The notes beneath the pieces are model-generated. The model did no database searches, was not told the origin of the DNA, and saw nothing but the letters and a program-made list of their open reading frames with translations. The translations under genes and the position numbers were made by a program. Shown here one piece after another: positions 22,985-34,247 of a DNA stretch of 64,000 nt (positions are counted from its first letter, which is position 1; each line of letters begins with the position of its first letter). Source of the stretch: Gnetum montanum (lineage: Eukaryota; Streptophyta; Gnetopsida; Gnetales; Gnetaceae); NCBI GenBank assembly GCA_015680685.1, contig MNCI01026399.1, forward strand, positions 635,392-699,391, read 5' to 3'.

Positions 22985-23700
22985 AAAAAGCGAACAGATC
23001 CATGAGGTCCCTAATTTTACCTTTGGATAAAAGGATAGAACTTATGCAAGGCTCTACTTGATTCCAGGTTAGGAGTGAACCTGATCTCACAATACATGTA
23101 TTAGGCCTAAAATCTACCACCGTTGAAGAAGAGCAACATCCGGTTAGAGCTTATAAACTAATCGATCACCATTCCACTAGGACAAGTAGATGAAATGATC
23201 ACCATCATTAGTGGTTGGTCTTACCCTGCAGATTTTCTAGTAATCCATGTTAGTAAAAATAAGGGAGAATTCCCAATCATCATGGGAAGAACTTGGCTTA
23301 GCACTATTAATGCTAAGCTTGGTACATGAGACTTGTTCTTGAAAATCTCCAAGGAAGATGAAGCTAGTATCATATGAAGATGTAGAGTTCCATGTATCAC
23401 ATACAATGATAATGGATGTTATTACGTGCAAAGGATATGGTCCATCAAACAAAATAATACCAAGGCATGCAATAAATGTATAAAAGAAACATGTGTGCAA
23501 AAATGTCTATATGCTGCAGCCACATAACAAGAAGACATCCAATGGCTGATCATAAATGAAGAAACTCAATCCAACAAGTACATGGAACCTATAGAGAAAA
23601 TTGTTAGTGCCTATGTTGAAGAGGCTGATAAGCTAGAGCAATTAAGGAAAAGACACTCTTACTCACTAATAAGTCAAAAAGAAGAGACAAACTGGGGATA
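22985..23700 (+). pseudogene. Protease region of element C
   Basis: Frames read VRAYKLIDHH, then PADFLVIHVSKNKGEFPIIMG (near 23,224-23,286) and RTWLSTINAKL, matching the C-terminal half of Athila-type aspartic proteases (PADFxVLD...PIILGRPFL). The catalytic DTG is not visible. Several stops. Confidence 0.6.
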
Positions 23701-23719
23701 ACTGGAGATCCCAGACACT

Positions 23720-24700
23720 ATGGAGCTAGAACTACTAGAAATAAAGGCCCTACCAACAACATTAGAGTATGTGTTCCTAAACAATAACAAGCCAATAATA
23801 ATCAATGCCAACCTAAAAGAAGAACATAAGAGGAAGTTGCTCGAAGTGATTAACAAATGCCCCACAACATTTGTGTGGTCTTATAATGAGATCATGCAAA
23901 TTGATATGAGAATTTGTCAACATGAGATATATATTGATCCCCTAGTCAAACCATGATGCCAACCCCAAAGAAGGCTCAATCCCAAATTAGAAGAAGTAGT
24001 CAAGCAAGAGTTGGAGAAATTGCGAAAGGCAAGATTCATCTATCCTATTATAGATAGTGAATGGGTTGGTCCCTTAGTGATTATTTCAAAGAAAGGAAGT
24101 AAGTGGTGAGTATGCATTGATTTCCAAATGTTGCATGCTACTACCTTCAAGTATCACTTCCCTTTGCCATTTGTTTACTAAGTCCTAAATACCACTACAA
24201 GACATGAGCATTACAATTTTTTGGATGGATACAGTGGATATAATCAAATTTGCATTGCACCTGAAGACCAAGAGAAAACGACATGGGGGACATTTGCCTA
24301 CAAATAGATGCCCTTTGGTATTTGCAATGTGTTGGCCACCTTCCAAAGATTAGTACTAAGCATCTTCCAAAAACATATTGGAACAATATCAAGGTATTCA
24401 TGGATGATTTGTCAACATATGGGCTAGATTTCAAGAAAGCATTGGACCAATTAGAGTAGGTACTAAAAAGATGTGTGGAAACCAATCTCAAGCTTAATTG
24501 GCAGAAAATCCACCTTATGGTCTAAGATGGTATAGTGTTGGGACATAAAATATCTTAAAAAGGTTTGAGGTAGATCCTAAGAAAATTCGAGTCATACAGA
24601 ATATCACTCAAAGGCCACAAATAGTAAAGATGTGAGATCATTCTTGGGCCACATGGGATATTATAGAAGATTTATAGAAAATTTTTCAAAGATAGCAAAA
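23720..24700 (+). pseudogene. Reverse transcriptase of element C
   Basis: N-terminal part LPTTLEYVFL...IIINANL (23,748-23,815), then LNPKLEEVVKQELEKL, GPLVIISKKGSKW, VCIDFQMLHATT, HYNFLDGYSGYNQI (catalytic Asp in FLDGYSG) and MPFGICNVLATFQR. After a frame change comes VFMDDLSTYG with the YxDD-box aspartates, then LGHKIS. Order and spacing are complete, but stops and at least one frameshift (near 24,380) inactivate it. Confidence 0.85.
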
Positions 24701-25220
24701 TTACTCATGGAACTCACTAAGAAGGATGCACCCTTCAAATGGACAAAGTCATGTGAAAAGGCATTTGAGGCTCTAAAGCAAAAACTAGTTGAGACACCAA
24801 TCCTTTAAGCTCAAGATTGGTCTAGGCCTTTTCACATCATGATTGATGCTTCCAATTACGCACTTGGTGTAGTACTGACACAGCTAGATGATCAAAAGAG
24901 ACCCTATTATATATACTATGCTAGTAGAAGCATCACTAGGGCACAATTAAACTACACCATAATAGAAAAGGAGCTGATGACTATGGTGTATGCACTTGAG
25001 AAGTTTAGACATTATGTGCTTGGGTATGAAATTTATGTCTACACTAATCATAGTGCCATTTGATTTCTCATGAATAAACCAATGGTCAATCCTAGGGTCA
25101 TAACATGGCTCATTATTTTGCAAAAATTTGATGTCACAATGATCGATAAAAAGGGCACAGAAAATGTGGTAGCCAATCATCTATCAAGGCTAAAGTGGGA
25201 TGCCCAAGATTAAGCAAACC
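24700..25220 (+). pseudogene. RNase H of element C
   Basis: MIDASNYALGVVLTQ (24,839), YASRSITRAQLNYTIIEKELMTMVYALEKFRHYVLG (IEKE carries a catalytic Glu) and YTNHSAI. A stop replaces the next residue. Tail LIGKKGTENVVANHLSRL-like near 25,145-25,190. The domain is almost fully readable. Confidence 0.8.
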
Positions 25221-25299
25221 CTTTATCTAACTAACTCCTAGATCAGAACTTGTTTATCAAAACAATAAAGGTTGTAAATTTGACATGGAAGTCATGGAA

Positions 25300-26600
25300 A
25301 ACAAACTATTTGACTTATTTATCAACACAAGAGCTTCATGCTAATTGAAGTAAGAACCAATGAGAATAATTCCTTAATAGAGCAAAAAGATATATGAGAA
25401 TCAATGGAAATATGTACAAGATCTGTGCAGATGGGCTATTCAGATGGTATGTGCCAAAGTGTGACCAATAGAGAGTTGTACAAGACACCCAAGGTCCATG
25501 TGGTAGCCATTATGCAAGACATAGAATGACACTCAAACTAATAATGGCATGTTACTTTTGGCCTACATTGTTTAGAGACATCCATAACTTTGCATAGTCT
25601 TATGATAGATGTCAGAAGGATAAAGGAATGACAGCCAAAAATGAAGGGCCACAATAGTGGATACAACCTTTGGAGCCATTTGATATATGGGAAATTGATT
25701 TTATGGGATCCATAATGCCGATGATCAATGGAAAAGCATACATAATTGTAACTATGAATTATTGTATAAAGTGGGTAGAGGCAGCAACAGTTAAAGATTA
25801 CATAGCTAAGACTGTTGTCAAATTCTTCCCAAAAAATGTGGTAAACAGGTTTGGAGTACCCAAATAACTGATATCTGACAATGAAACTCATTTTACGAGT
25901 GCTACCTTTAAGAAGCTCATGCAACAAATGGGGGTCAACCATAAACTAACTACACCATATCACCCCCCAAGCTACTGGTCAAATAGAAGTTACTAACTTG
26001 GAAATCACCATAATATTAGCTAGAACAGTTAGTAAGTTTAGGAAGGATTGAAGTATTAAACTTAACAATGCTCTATGGGAATATAGAACATCATGGAAAT
26101 TACCTGTAGGATACTCCCCGTGCGAGCTAGTTCATGGAAAACTACCAACACTTTCTATTCAGGTAGAGCTTTGAACCTTAGCTACTTCTAGTCAACTTAA
26201 CCTTGATGTGAGCTTAGCCCAATGACAACATATCATGAATCTAAACCTTTTAGATGAAAATATGCTTATAGCACTAATGCATAATGAGCTCCATAAGCAT
26301 TACTCCGAACACAGGCATGACACACAGATAAGGAAAGTAATAATATAGTCGGGAGATAGGTCCTTTACTATAAGCCCAATCATGTGCCACAAAAAGCCAA
26401 ATTTCAAACACTTTGGGAAGGACTGTATATTGTTGAAGTACCTTATCCATCATGTGCCTTACACATATATCATCCATCCTACCCTCATAAGCTCATTCTT
26501 GTTAACATCTAACAAGTCAAACTTTATCATAAACGTTCCAAGGAATCTATCCAATCTGTGCAACTATCTTCCACCCGTTCTCTCTTTCATGTAACCAATT
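25300..26600 (+). pseudogene. Integrase of element C
   Basis: Catalytic core reads PFDIWEIDFMGSI (25,675; first Asp), YIIVTMNYCIKWVEAATV (25,740), NVVNRFGVPK and SDNETHF (second Asp, near 25,875), then the H..T..Y region near 25,935-25,985 and a C-terminal tail near 26,380-26,590. The zinc-binding part near 25,500-25,620 is degenerate (DRCQKDKGM). The downstream boundary is the PPT-like GTCATGGGGGTG at 26,610. Confidence 0.8.
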
Positions 26601-26604
26601 TTGA

Positions 26605-28150
26605 TGATAGTCATGGGGGTGTCCATCTAGACACATAGGTACTCTACTGAACTTTTTACTTTCTTTTTATTTTTCCATTCTTTTATACTTTTCAATTTCT
26701 TAATTCTTTCACATTTTTCCATTCTTTAATAAATTTTCATTCTTGTAACATTTTTCCTTCTTTATATCTTTTTTCATTTTTACTATATTTTAAATCTTTC
26801 TCCTACTTTATTGTCATTTTTTTGTAAATATTTTTTATTACTAATAAACCACACCACAAATAAGGCAAGATGTAATCCAATAAGGTGAAGATTTCCCTAT
26901 GTTATCAAGTCATAAGGGACTGATTATTTGTACAGTGAGACCACAACATTCATCCATCCATTCCATTAATAAGAGGTTCTTACCATGGCCATAATGATAT
27001 TCTTTCCATTATAAAACTAAGAATAAACTTATGATCATTGTGCCTAGACCGAAAAGTGAAGAACCAAGTAGGAATGTCAAGTGTGTGACATCAAGGGAAT
27101 TTATGGATTCTCTTGGATTACTACTATGAGTTCTATCCTATTGCTTAGGCTATATTATGTCCTTGTAGATCTAATGAAAAATGGGAGTAAGAGTACAATA
27201 GGTGCTATCTTACCATGTCACTAGAAAGACATGTTCCCCATGCTTGAAGGTAGTCCTTTAGTAAGGTTGACATAGTTAAAAAATAAAATAAATACACAAA
27301 ATAAATTTCTGGAGGTTCCATTGAAAAGACATGTTATCCACGTTTGAAGGTAGGTGGCTTCTTAGGAATCTAAAAAATAAAATGTGCAATTAATAAACTC
27401 CTCCCTTGGACAACATGTCAAGTGATGATGCTCCTTGCAATAGTGGTAGTCTTCCAATTGTGACTTCAAGAGATGAAACAGTGCAATGTCACTAAAATGT
27501 GGTTTGGACTTTGTTTAAATCTTGGACATAAAGGCTAATGATTATTTTAACCACTAATAAAACATAAGAATTCATTATTCCTGTGGTAAGACACCTCACA
27601 TCCCGATTTCTACAATCCCTTCTAAGTCCATCTCATCTCACTATATGAATAATTATAACTTGTGGTTTTGTGTACATAATGTAATTTTTCCAACTTGGTG
27701 ATAAGAACATGTGTGTTTTACTAAATAGGTATGCATTACATTCAACTCCTTGAGTGCCTAAGGACACTTTTAGATGTGGTTATACAAGGGCATTAAGGGC
27801 TAGAGCTTGCTTTGGGGAGGATCCACTTGTATAACTATTGTATCTTATACCTGGTAAGCAATTCCACATCATCTTGAGCCTTCCAACAACAATAAATATT
27901 AATAAAAACTTCCCTTATCAATTCAATACATTTGTTCATCCATCAAGAATTCACACCCATCTCTTATCCATCTAAAACACTTAATGAACTTTCCTAGCTT
28001 GAGATTTTTTCTTTATGTACTTTCTATGTCAATTTCTCGAAAAATATGCATCATTCATAATCCAAGATCCTATAGACATGTTTTATATCTTCTAGAAATT
28101 CCACTTGACTCATTTTTTTTGTTAAGAAAAATCATCAAAAAATTTGAAAT
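26605..28150 (+). other. Conserved noncoding module of element C
   Basis: Begins with AGTCATGGGGGTG, then a T-rich tract (26,640-26,850), then the blocks shared with A and B: GTGTGACATCAAGGG (27,084), CTAGAAAGACATG (27,221, with a second partial copy near 27,323), and GCTTGCTTTGGGGAGGATCC (27,807). No reading frame is supported. Confidence 0.7.
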
Positions 28151-28157
28151 TTTCCAA

Positions 28158-28256
28158 TGTGATATCATAGCTTTGATATCAGATCACCTTCGATATCATA
28201 TCTCTAATATCAAATCTATGATATCATCCATAAAAAAACTATATATAGCATGGGGG
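28158..28256 (+). promoter_or_regulatory. Internal LTR-like promoter block of element C
   Basis: Five GATATCA/ATATCA copies (28,160-28,225) precede a TATA-like CTATATATAG (28,239). This matches the position and plan of the block in A, but with the ATATCAT variant found in C's own 5' LTR. A GTAAGT splice donor follows at 28,499. Confidence 0.55.
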
Positions 28257-28498
28257 ACTTAGCAAAATTTTCATTTCTCACTTTTGAAGCTAAGAGAGTT
28301 TTGCCATTTTTTCTTCTAAATTAAGAGCTCTAACCTCCCAAACTTCAAATGCTCATAACTCCACTCTCGTAGCTTCAATTTCTGAGCTTCTTAAACTTTG
28401 TTGATTACGGAGTTCTCAACTCAGTCATGAGGGATGCTTGGCATGATATCGCTTAGATTTGAGTTAGAATTTTTTAATGCTCGAAAAGTATTATAAGG

Positions 28499-28802
28499 GT
28501 AAGTATGAAAGGGAAAATGAAATTTTTTTTTAACAAAAATTAATCACACTAAAGTCAAAAACACTTAAATAATCCTCTTAATGAACCATACCAACTATTA
28601 TAAGCTATAAATTAGAGCAACATAGATATATGTGAAGGGTTATAAGGAAACTAACACCTAAGAGGTTCCTTTTTGAAGATGTTTTTAACTCTGCAATCAT
28701 AATAAGCTAAGAACTTGATCTAGTAAAGGGTACAAGTAAGGAAAGAGTTATTAAGAATTCGAGTAAACATTTTAATAATTTCCAAATCCTTGGTGATTGT
28801 AG
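28499..28802 (+). other. Predicted leader intron before ORF2 of element C
   Basis: AAGG followed by GTAAGTATG at 28,499 is a near-consensus plant donor. The acceptor TTGGTGATTGTAG ends at 28,802, with the ORF2 ATG at 28,803. The 304-base AT-rich interval fits a plant intron. The acceptor is conserved in A; the donor is weaker there (GGTATAC near 12,812). Confidence 0.45.
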
Positions 28803-31150
28803 ATGGCCCTGAAAAGAGGAGCAACAAGAGGACCTTCATAGCTAGCAAACAAAAGGCCAAGAAGCCATGGGCAAGGTTGAATGGAGGAACAGACCCCACA
28901 AGTAGAATATGCAGAGCAGGAGGCTTAAACCTTTAGTCTCCATCAAGAAATTCTTGCTATAGGACACTTGGCCTAGGCAGAGGCAGAAGATCCACAAGCA
29001 CCAACACAAGGACAACATCTTACGTTGTCACCAAATTGCCTCCAAGTCATCCAAGAGAAAATGATCATGTCCACTATGATCATAGAGCTCAACTTTGGAC
29101 CATTCTTGAAATTTGCTTTAGAAATGGTGAAGATGCAACTCCAAGAATTACCATTATGACCTACACTCATAAGGAATGAGGAATGGTATTTGTGGAAGAC
29201 ATATCAATTTTGGCATAATAAAGGAAAAGATGCAACAGTTAACATTGATGGAGTCTCAGTATCCTATTCTACAAAGGTAATAGTTGAAGCCTCTAATGTG
29301 CCCAATGAAGGGGCAAAAGTAGCACATCATTTCACTAGATCAGATATGAATACAAGAAAACTATGGTTGTAAAGAGCATATGGCAAAGATGACAAGGATT
29401 ATAATGAGCTAACTTTTGAAGAGAGAATTTACTTCAAAATTGACACATATCACTTGTTTTCCACAAAAAGATTGAACAAAATATCAACATATGTGGTTAG
29501 AGAAAGTGTGATCTTAATGGAGAAATTTAATGCAAACATCACACACCTCTATTTCCTTGAGATCCAACGGCAGTTTGAGGAAAAGAAGGTAGGGAAGCTG
29601 ACACTTCCATTTCCTTGCCTCATTAGGAAGCTATGTAGATGTGTTGGAATCCTAGGATACATCAATGACATCCTTGGGAAGGCTTAGAATACTTCCTATG
29701 TTGAAATGCTCAAGTCAGCACCACCAAAGAAAAAACAAGTGGAGAAACAAATAGATGCTGGGAAAACCACTCAAACTACTATGCAATAACAGTAAGTAGG
29801 ACCTAGTGGTCAGAAGCAAGAGCAACAACAGTAGCAAGAACAATAGCAGTAGTAAGTTCTAGCATCACCGCTACAAGAATACAGGCCATCAATGAGCCGT
29901 CTGCAACAAATTGCAGAGACCATTAGTTGGGGAACACATGAGGAGGCCAACCTATATAAAGTCATTGACAATGTCATCCAACCCATAGTTCCCACAAATC
30001 TTGCTAATGGATAAATTTCATTATAGTCTAAAGGAGAGGACTGATGGTTACAATAGATTTTTGGGAATGTTGCATTGTTCCAAGTGGTGCTAGAAACTGG
30101 AGAAGAAGCCATGGTTGTGGTTATGTAGCACCAAGATGCAATAGGAGCCATAGAAGTGATCACGAATCACACAAAAGAATCATTCAATGTACTTGTTATG
30201 TCGCCAGTTAATCTTTATGGAGCTAAAGATGCTCAATTGTTAGTTGGTACCTTAATGACTCTTGCAGAACATGAGGATGTGCTTGATAGACAATTGCAAA
30301 TGGGATAGGTCATGTATAATTTTTTTGACATCCCAACTGATTTACTACAGTGAAGTCAGAACTCATAACAACCAAGGGTAAGTTGGTCATCGTAGAAACC
30401 AAGGTAGAGCATGTGGAAAATGAAATTTGTAGATTACAGGAAGAGCTCATGACCCTGAGAGTTGAACACAGAGATCCAACACAATATGTTATGCATGACC
30501 AGTTAGAGTAGTTCAAGATAGAACAGATCAATTGCCTGATAAAGCATAATAAGTAGATAGAGGATGAAAAGGAGAAACTAGTTTGGAATGCTTTAGTTGC
30601 AGAAGCATAGACATATGCACATGCTAAGGCACTCATTGCACTATAGGAAGACAATAGTCTCAAACTTAAACCAATTGTTAGCATATTAACATTGCCTCAT
30701 CTATGGATTACAATTTGGTTGTGTGTGAATGCCTGTGACTTGTATAGTTGGATGTTGGATTGTTCCATTACTCATCATTGGCACCATTGCATATGGCAAA
30801 CTTTGAATTAGAAGCAGTTAAGGTTAGCTACCAAGGGTAGAAAGATGTTGCAATGAACTTGGCTAGAAGAATGTTTGACTATCAAGAATTGAGAACCAAG
30901 GCCAAGGCATTTGAAGAAGAAAGAAGGCAGTTTGTGGTGTGGTACATCAAGGCAAATAAAATGTTCTCATAGTTAACATGTCCATGGGATGTATAAGCTC
31001 CATCACACATTGCATAATCAGCATGGATGGTACATGACCCTAGAACGGAGAAGGAGAAACTTCAAGTGCTCCTAAATAGATACAAATTTTAGAAGCTTGA
31101 TGACAAGGGAAAACAGTTGATGGAAGAGCCACCATCGCTGGGCACCACTT
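28803..31150 (+). pseudogene. ORF2 ('env-like') of element C
   Basis: Starts ATGGCCCTGAAAAGAGG and aligns with A: EWYLWKTYQFWHNKG (29,180), a VSVSYST counterpart of VIVDFSM, ELTFEERIYFKIDTYHLFST, and LTLPFPCLIRKLCRCVG (29,600-29,650). A Gln-rich linker and coiled coil follow. At about 30,655-30,798 the ORF is replaced by an LTR-end/PBS fragment, with loss of about 560 bases relative to A. The ORF resumes ANFELEAVKVSYQG and ends near 31,150. Many stops. Confidence 0.75.
30650..30798 (+). repeat. LTR-end plus PBS fragment embedded in ORF2 of element C
   Basis: From GAAGACAATAGTCTCAAAC to CATCATTGGCACCATTGC this matches the last 130 bases of the C LTR and its PBS (compare 20,551-20,664 and 20,811-20,940). 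GAAGACAAT is shared by the ORF2 side and the LTR side of the left junction. Confidence 0.85.
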
Positions 31151-31329
31151 AAGCTACATCGAGCTATCTCAAATTTTTGTTTTGTGTTATTTTGTTGTGT
31201 TGTCATGTAATTGTGTTAATTTTGTAAACACTATTACTGCATTTAGTGTCATGTAAATCTACCTTCCAATTTTGTAAAAAACTATATTCTCATTTTGTTT
31301 TAACTGAAGGACAAGTTTTCAGTCAGTCG

Positions 31330-31337
31330 TGGGGGTA
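31330..31337 (+). other. Polypurine tract of element C
   Basis: TGGGGGTA after CAGTCAGTCG, directly before the 3' LTR. Confidence 0.75.
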
Positions 31338-32000
31338 TGATAAAGTCAATTTTAGTTTGCAATGATATTGTAACTATGATATTGTAGCACATGCTATGTC
31401 ATTGTAGATACAATGTTGTAGCACATGCTATGTCATCGTAGATACGATATCGTGGGATGTGTGTAGCCTATAAATACAACACTTAGGCACACGGATCCAC
31501 AAAAGTCTCATTGCACTAGTAGCAAAACTCTTGCAATTTCATTTGGTAGTTAGCAATAAAGTGTATGCCCATAATGTGGTGTTGAGTAATTGTATGGTGT
31601 CTTTATTTGAGTGAATTGCACTTGGACACAGTTCATGACTGGTAAGAAAGATTGATATTGCTTATCATCATTACAACATCCACTTAGTTTTCTTATATTT
31701 ACTTAGAATAATTTTTCCTATTTTTCTAGTTAATCATTTCATTTACAAGCACTTTATTTTACTTGTTGAAAGTAAGCAACATGAATACAATTGGTTTCGA
31801 GTGTTAAGTGTAGTTATTTGGTAACCTAGAAGTGGCATCGCTTGATTCGCTACGTAGTAATATCACTTGGTAATCCTAGTGATGACTACATGAGTCCAAG
31901 ACGCGTATGGTAGACTAGGATCAGATATCTATTGGATTAGGCAAAGTTAGATTTATTTTCTTGCAATTACTTAGACTTAGAATTAGAAACTCTTTTCATT
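31338..32000 (+). repeat. 3' LTR of element C, truncated
   Basis: TGATAAAGTCAATTTTAG start; three GATAT/CATGCTATGTCAT units (31,363-31,450) and CTATAAATACAAC (31,469). It matches the 5' LTR until about 32,000 (AAACTCTTTTCATTA), then similarity stops; the last 230 or so LTR bases are missing. The U3 array is longer than in the 5' LTR. Confidence 0.8.
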
Positions 32001-32560
32001 ACATGAGCATTAGGCCTCTAAATAATGATCCTTATTTTTAAGACTATGGTACAATGTGAGGAAACAAAGAAAAGGTTTCTAATTGGAAGGCCTAATCACC
32101 ACATTCACTAAGCAATCTTTGTTCTTTGGATACATAGACCTTTATGATGAAATTCTTTTGATCTCGTGGGTGCTTTTGCAATATAAATGTATTTTGTTTA
32201 TTTAATTTGTATTTAGGTGGTTTAAATGGTTTAATTGTACCTGTTCTCCTTGAAAGTTCACAAGGAGAACAGGCTCACATTTATTCAGTTAACGGAAATG
32301 TGAGCATTACTGAGAAGCCGTTAGGTCCTCATTCTAGGGATAGATTTGACTGGAAGCCGTCAATTCCTTCGGGAATATTTCATATAAAATAAATTCAAAT
32401 TTGTAAATGCTTTTATAAAATATAATTCTATCAAAAAATCGTGAGGTAATCTCTCATCCTCTTTTTGTGCTCGTCAATCTTGAAATATATTTGTTGTGCC
32501 TGTTAATTTCCATCCTCGTCAGTAGTCACGCAGTCAAGGTGTCTGAGCACCGTTCACGAA
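32001..32560. other. Spacer with a hairpin cluster and a short unrecognised ORF
   Basis: A 61-codon plus-strand frame (32,207-32,392, ending FHIK) covers three inverted repeats: 13-bp stem 32,240-32,252/32,261-32,273; 9-bp stem 32,274-32,282/32,296-32,304; 5-bp stem 32,363-32,367/32,372-32,376 with a TTCG loop. I recognise no protein family. The hairpins are exact. Confidence 0.5.
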
Positions 32561-32578
32561 TCCGTGTAGTTATGATTC

Positions 32579-33360
32579 GCGTTTAAACTTTGTAAAGCCG
32601 CAAGCCGTTCATTCTGATTACGGATGCGGAAACAGACTTTAGAATTGTTGAAGGCCTTTCATCTTCCCATCAATCTACCTATCCGCGTTTTACGTCTCTG
32701 ATATTTATCAATTGAGTTTGAATTATGCGTAAACTTTGTAAAGCATTAAGCTTTTCGTTTTGATACCGATTTGGAAACAGAATTTAAAGTTGTTAAAAGG
32801 TGCTTATCATACATGTGTGTTTGAATTATGCGGGCTTTTTTGTTCCGACACAGACTGAATTTAGAGTTATTAAGGCCTTTCATCTTCCGATGAACCTACA
32901 TACATGTGTTTTACATTTTTTCTATTCACAATTGAATTCCAATAATGCGTAAACTTTGTAAAGCTGCAAGTTTTTGGTTCTGATACGGATTCGGAAACAG
33001 AATTTAAAGTTGTTAAAAGGCACTTCTCGTCAACCTGCATACATGTATTTTACACTTTTGAATTTAAATTATGCGTAAGCCGCAAGCTTTTCGTTCCGCC
33101 ACTGATTCGAAAACAGAAGTTTGAGATATTAAAGTTGTTTCTTCTTCCGATCAACCTATTACATCTTTTATATTCACAATTAAGTTCGAATTATGCGTAA
33201 ACTTTGTAAAGCCCCAAGCTTTTCGTTCGGATAGGAATTCGAAAACAGAATTCACGGTTGTTAAAGGCCTTTCATCCTCCGATCAACCTACATACACGTG
33301 TTTTAAGCCTTTTATGTCCAAAATTTAGTTCGAATCATGCGTAAACGCGTTTTCTGTTCT
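32579..33360 (+). repeat. Decayed tandem repeat upstream of the exchanger gene
   Basis: Units start near 32,579, 32,721, 32,823, 32,941, 33,068, 33,189 and 33,331 (period about 100-145). Consensus features are ATGCGTAAACTTTGTAAAGC, AAGCTTTTCGTT, CGGAAACAGAATTTA, GTTGTTAAAGGCCTTTCATC and CCTACATACATGTGTTTTA. Units carry many substitutions and deletions. Confidence 0.85.
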
Positions 33361-33859
33361 GTGCCTGCGACCGTTTAGCAGACATAAATGTTGTATCGTC
33401 ATCGTGTCAGGGAATTGCAGATTACTTGGCACGGACGGACTGTGCTTTTCACACTTCACACCTTATTCCTTTACGCGTTTCCTACGCGCTGCATCAAAGC
33501 ATTCATAACTGTAATAGCGTCACCGCACCAATAATGAACGGCCGCTCTAATGGAACACTCTTTTTCATTCCACTGAGATCTTTTCGGCGCATCCTTGGGC
33601 CACTAGGAAGTGTGCCCTTCCCTTGCAGGTCGGTCAGGACTGATTCTTCTATTTTCATCTTCGTTTTCATGGGTATTAAAGAAAAAGAAGAAAAAGTTTG
33701 CGGCTGCGTCGATTTCTTGTCGCGTATTTGCATGTACAAAATCCGTTTTTAACTTGGTGAAGTGTCGAACGGTTGAAAACTTTGGTATAAGTATGGAGGA
33801 AGGGTAGCGGAAGTATCCATTGCTGCTGTTTGTGCTTTCCAGAGTGCCGAGAGAGCAAC
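33361..33859 (+). promoter_or_regulatory. Probable promoter and 5' UTR of the exchanger gene
   Basis: The 500 bases before the start codon are richer in GC than their surroundings and contain no TE sequence. No clear TATA box was identified. The short frames here (for example 33,426-33,752) show no family motif. Confidence 0.45.
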
Positions 33860-34247
33860 ATGAAATGGAGAGCTTTTTCAGGGCTGCTGCTGCTGATGTT
33901 TGCTTGTTCGGCTGCTGGTATTACCAGTGCTGCCGCTGCAAGATTTCTCGAAACGCTTCCTCTTCCTTCCAAATTTGCCAATGGTTCGGCGGAGACGCAA
34001 GCGCAAGGTGCGGCTGCGGCTGCGGCCGTTTTGCAGAGCTGCAGCGAGAATTATGGACTTCTTCCGTGTTCAACTTCTGTGGGCGGAAACTTGGTTCTGA
34101 TGGTAGCCTACGGATTCATGTTGCTTAAGGCCGCGCAGCTTCTGTCAGAAGGCAGCGACATGCTTCTAGCCGTTGTAAGTCCCGGCATTATCGGCGGCCT
34201 TCTGCTTCCCGTCCTCGGTGCCTCTCCAGATGCTCTTTTGATACTTG
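33860..34247 (+). CDS. NCL: NCL exon 1: signal peptide and first exchanger repeat
   Basis: Encodes [20 protein letters not shown] (hydrophobic signal), a Gln/Ala-rich segment, [13 protein letters not shown] with the paired Cys typical of the family, then membrane segments ending in [10 protein letters not shown]. The donor is GTAAGT; the exon ends after the first base of a Val codon (phase 1). Confidence 0.93.

Larger units (their letters stand above)
19785..32000 (+). mobile_element. Element C: Athila/Tat-like gypsy retroelement with pol and ORF2
   Basis: The 12.2-kb order is 5' LTR, PBS, duplicated LTR-end/PBS, gag (core deleted), protease, RT, RNase H, integrase, noncoding module, promoter-like block, ORF2, PPT and a truncated 3' LTR. 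RT carries VFMDDLSTYG (near 24,400), and the surrounding pattern (RCVETNLKLNW, LGHKIS) is typical of the Athila/Tat branch. Stops and frameshifts occur in every domain, so it is inactive. Confidence 0.88.

Noticed and set aside
32579-33360. Repeat array as a CRISPR locus
   Set aside because: Units are long, diverged and lack unique spacers of constant length; the genome is a plant nuclear genome.
33830-33859. Upstream ATG at 33,830 as the NCL start
   Set aside because: It is in frame but adds MCFPECRESN before the hydrophobic signal; the 33,860 start gives a normal signal peptide. It cannot be fully excluded.
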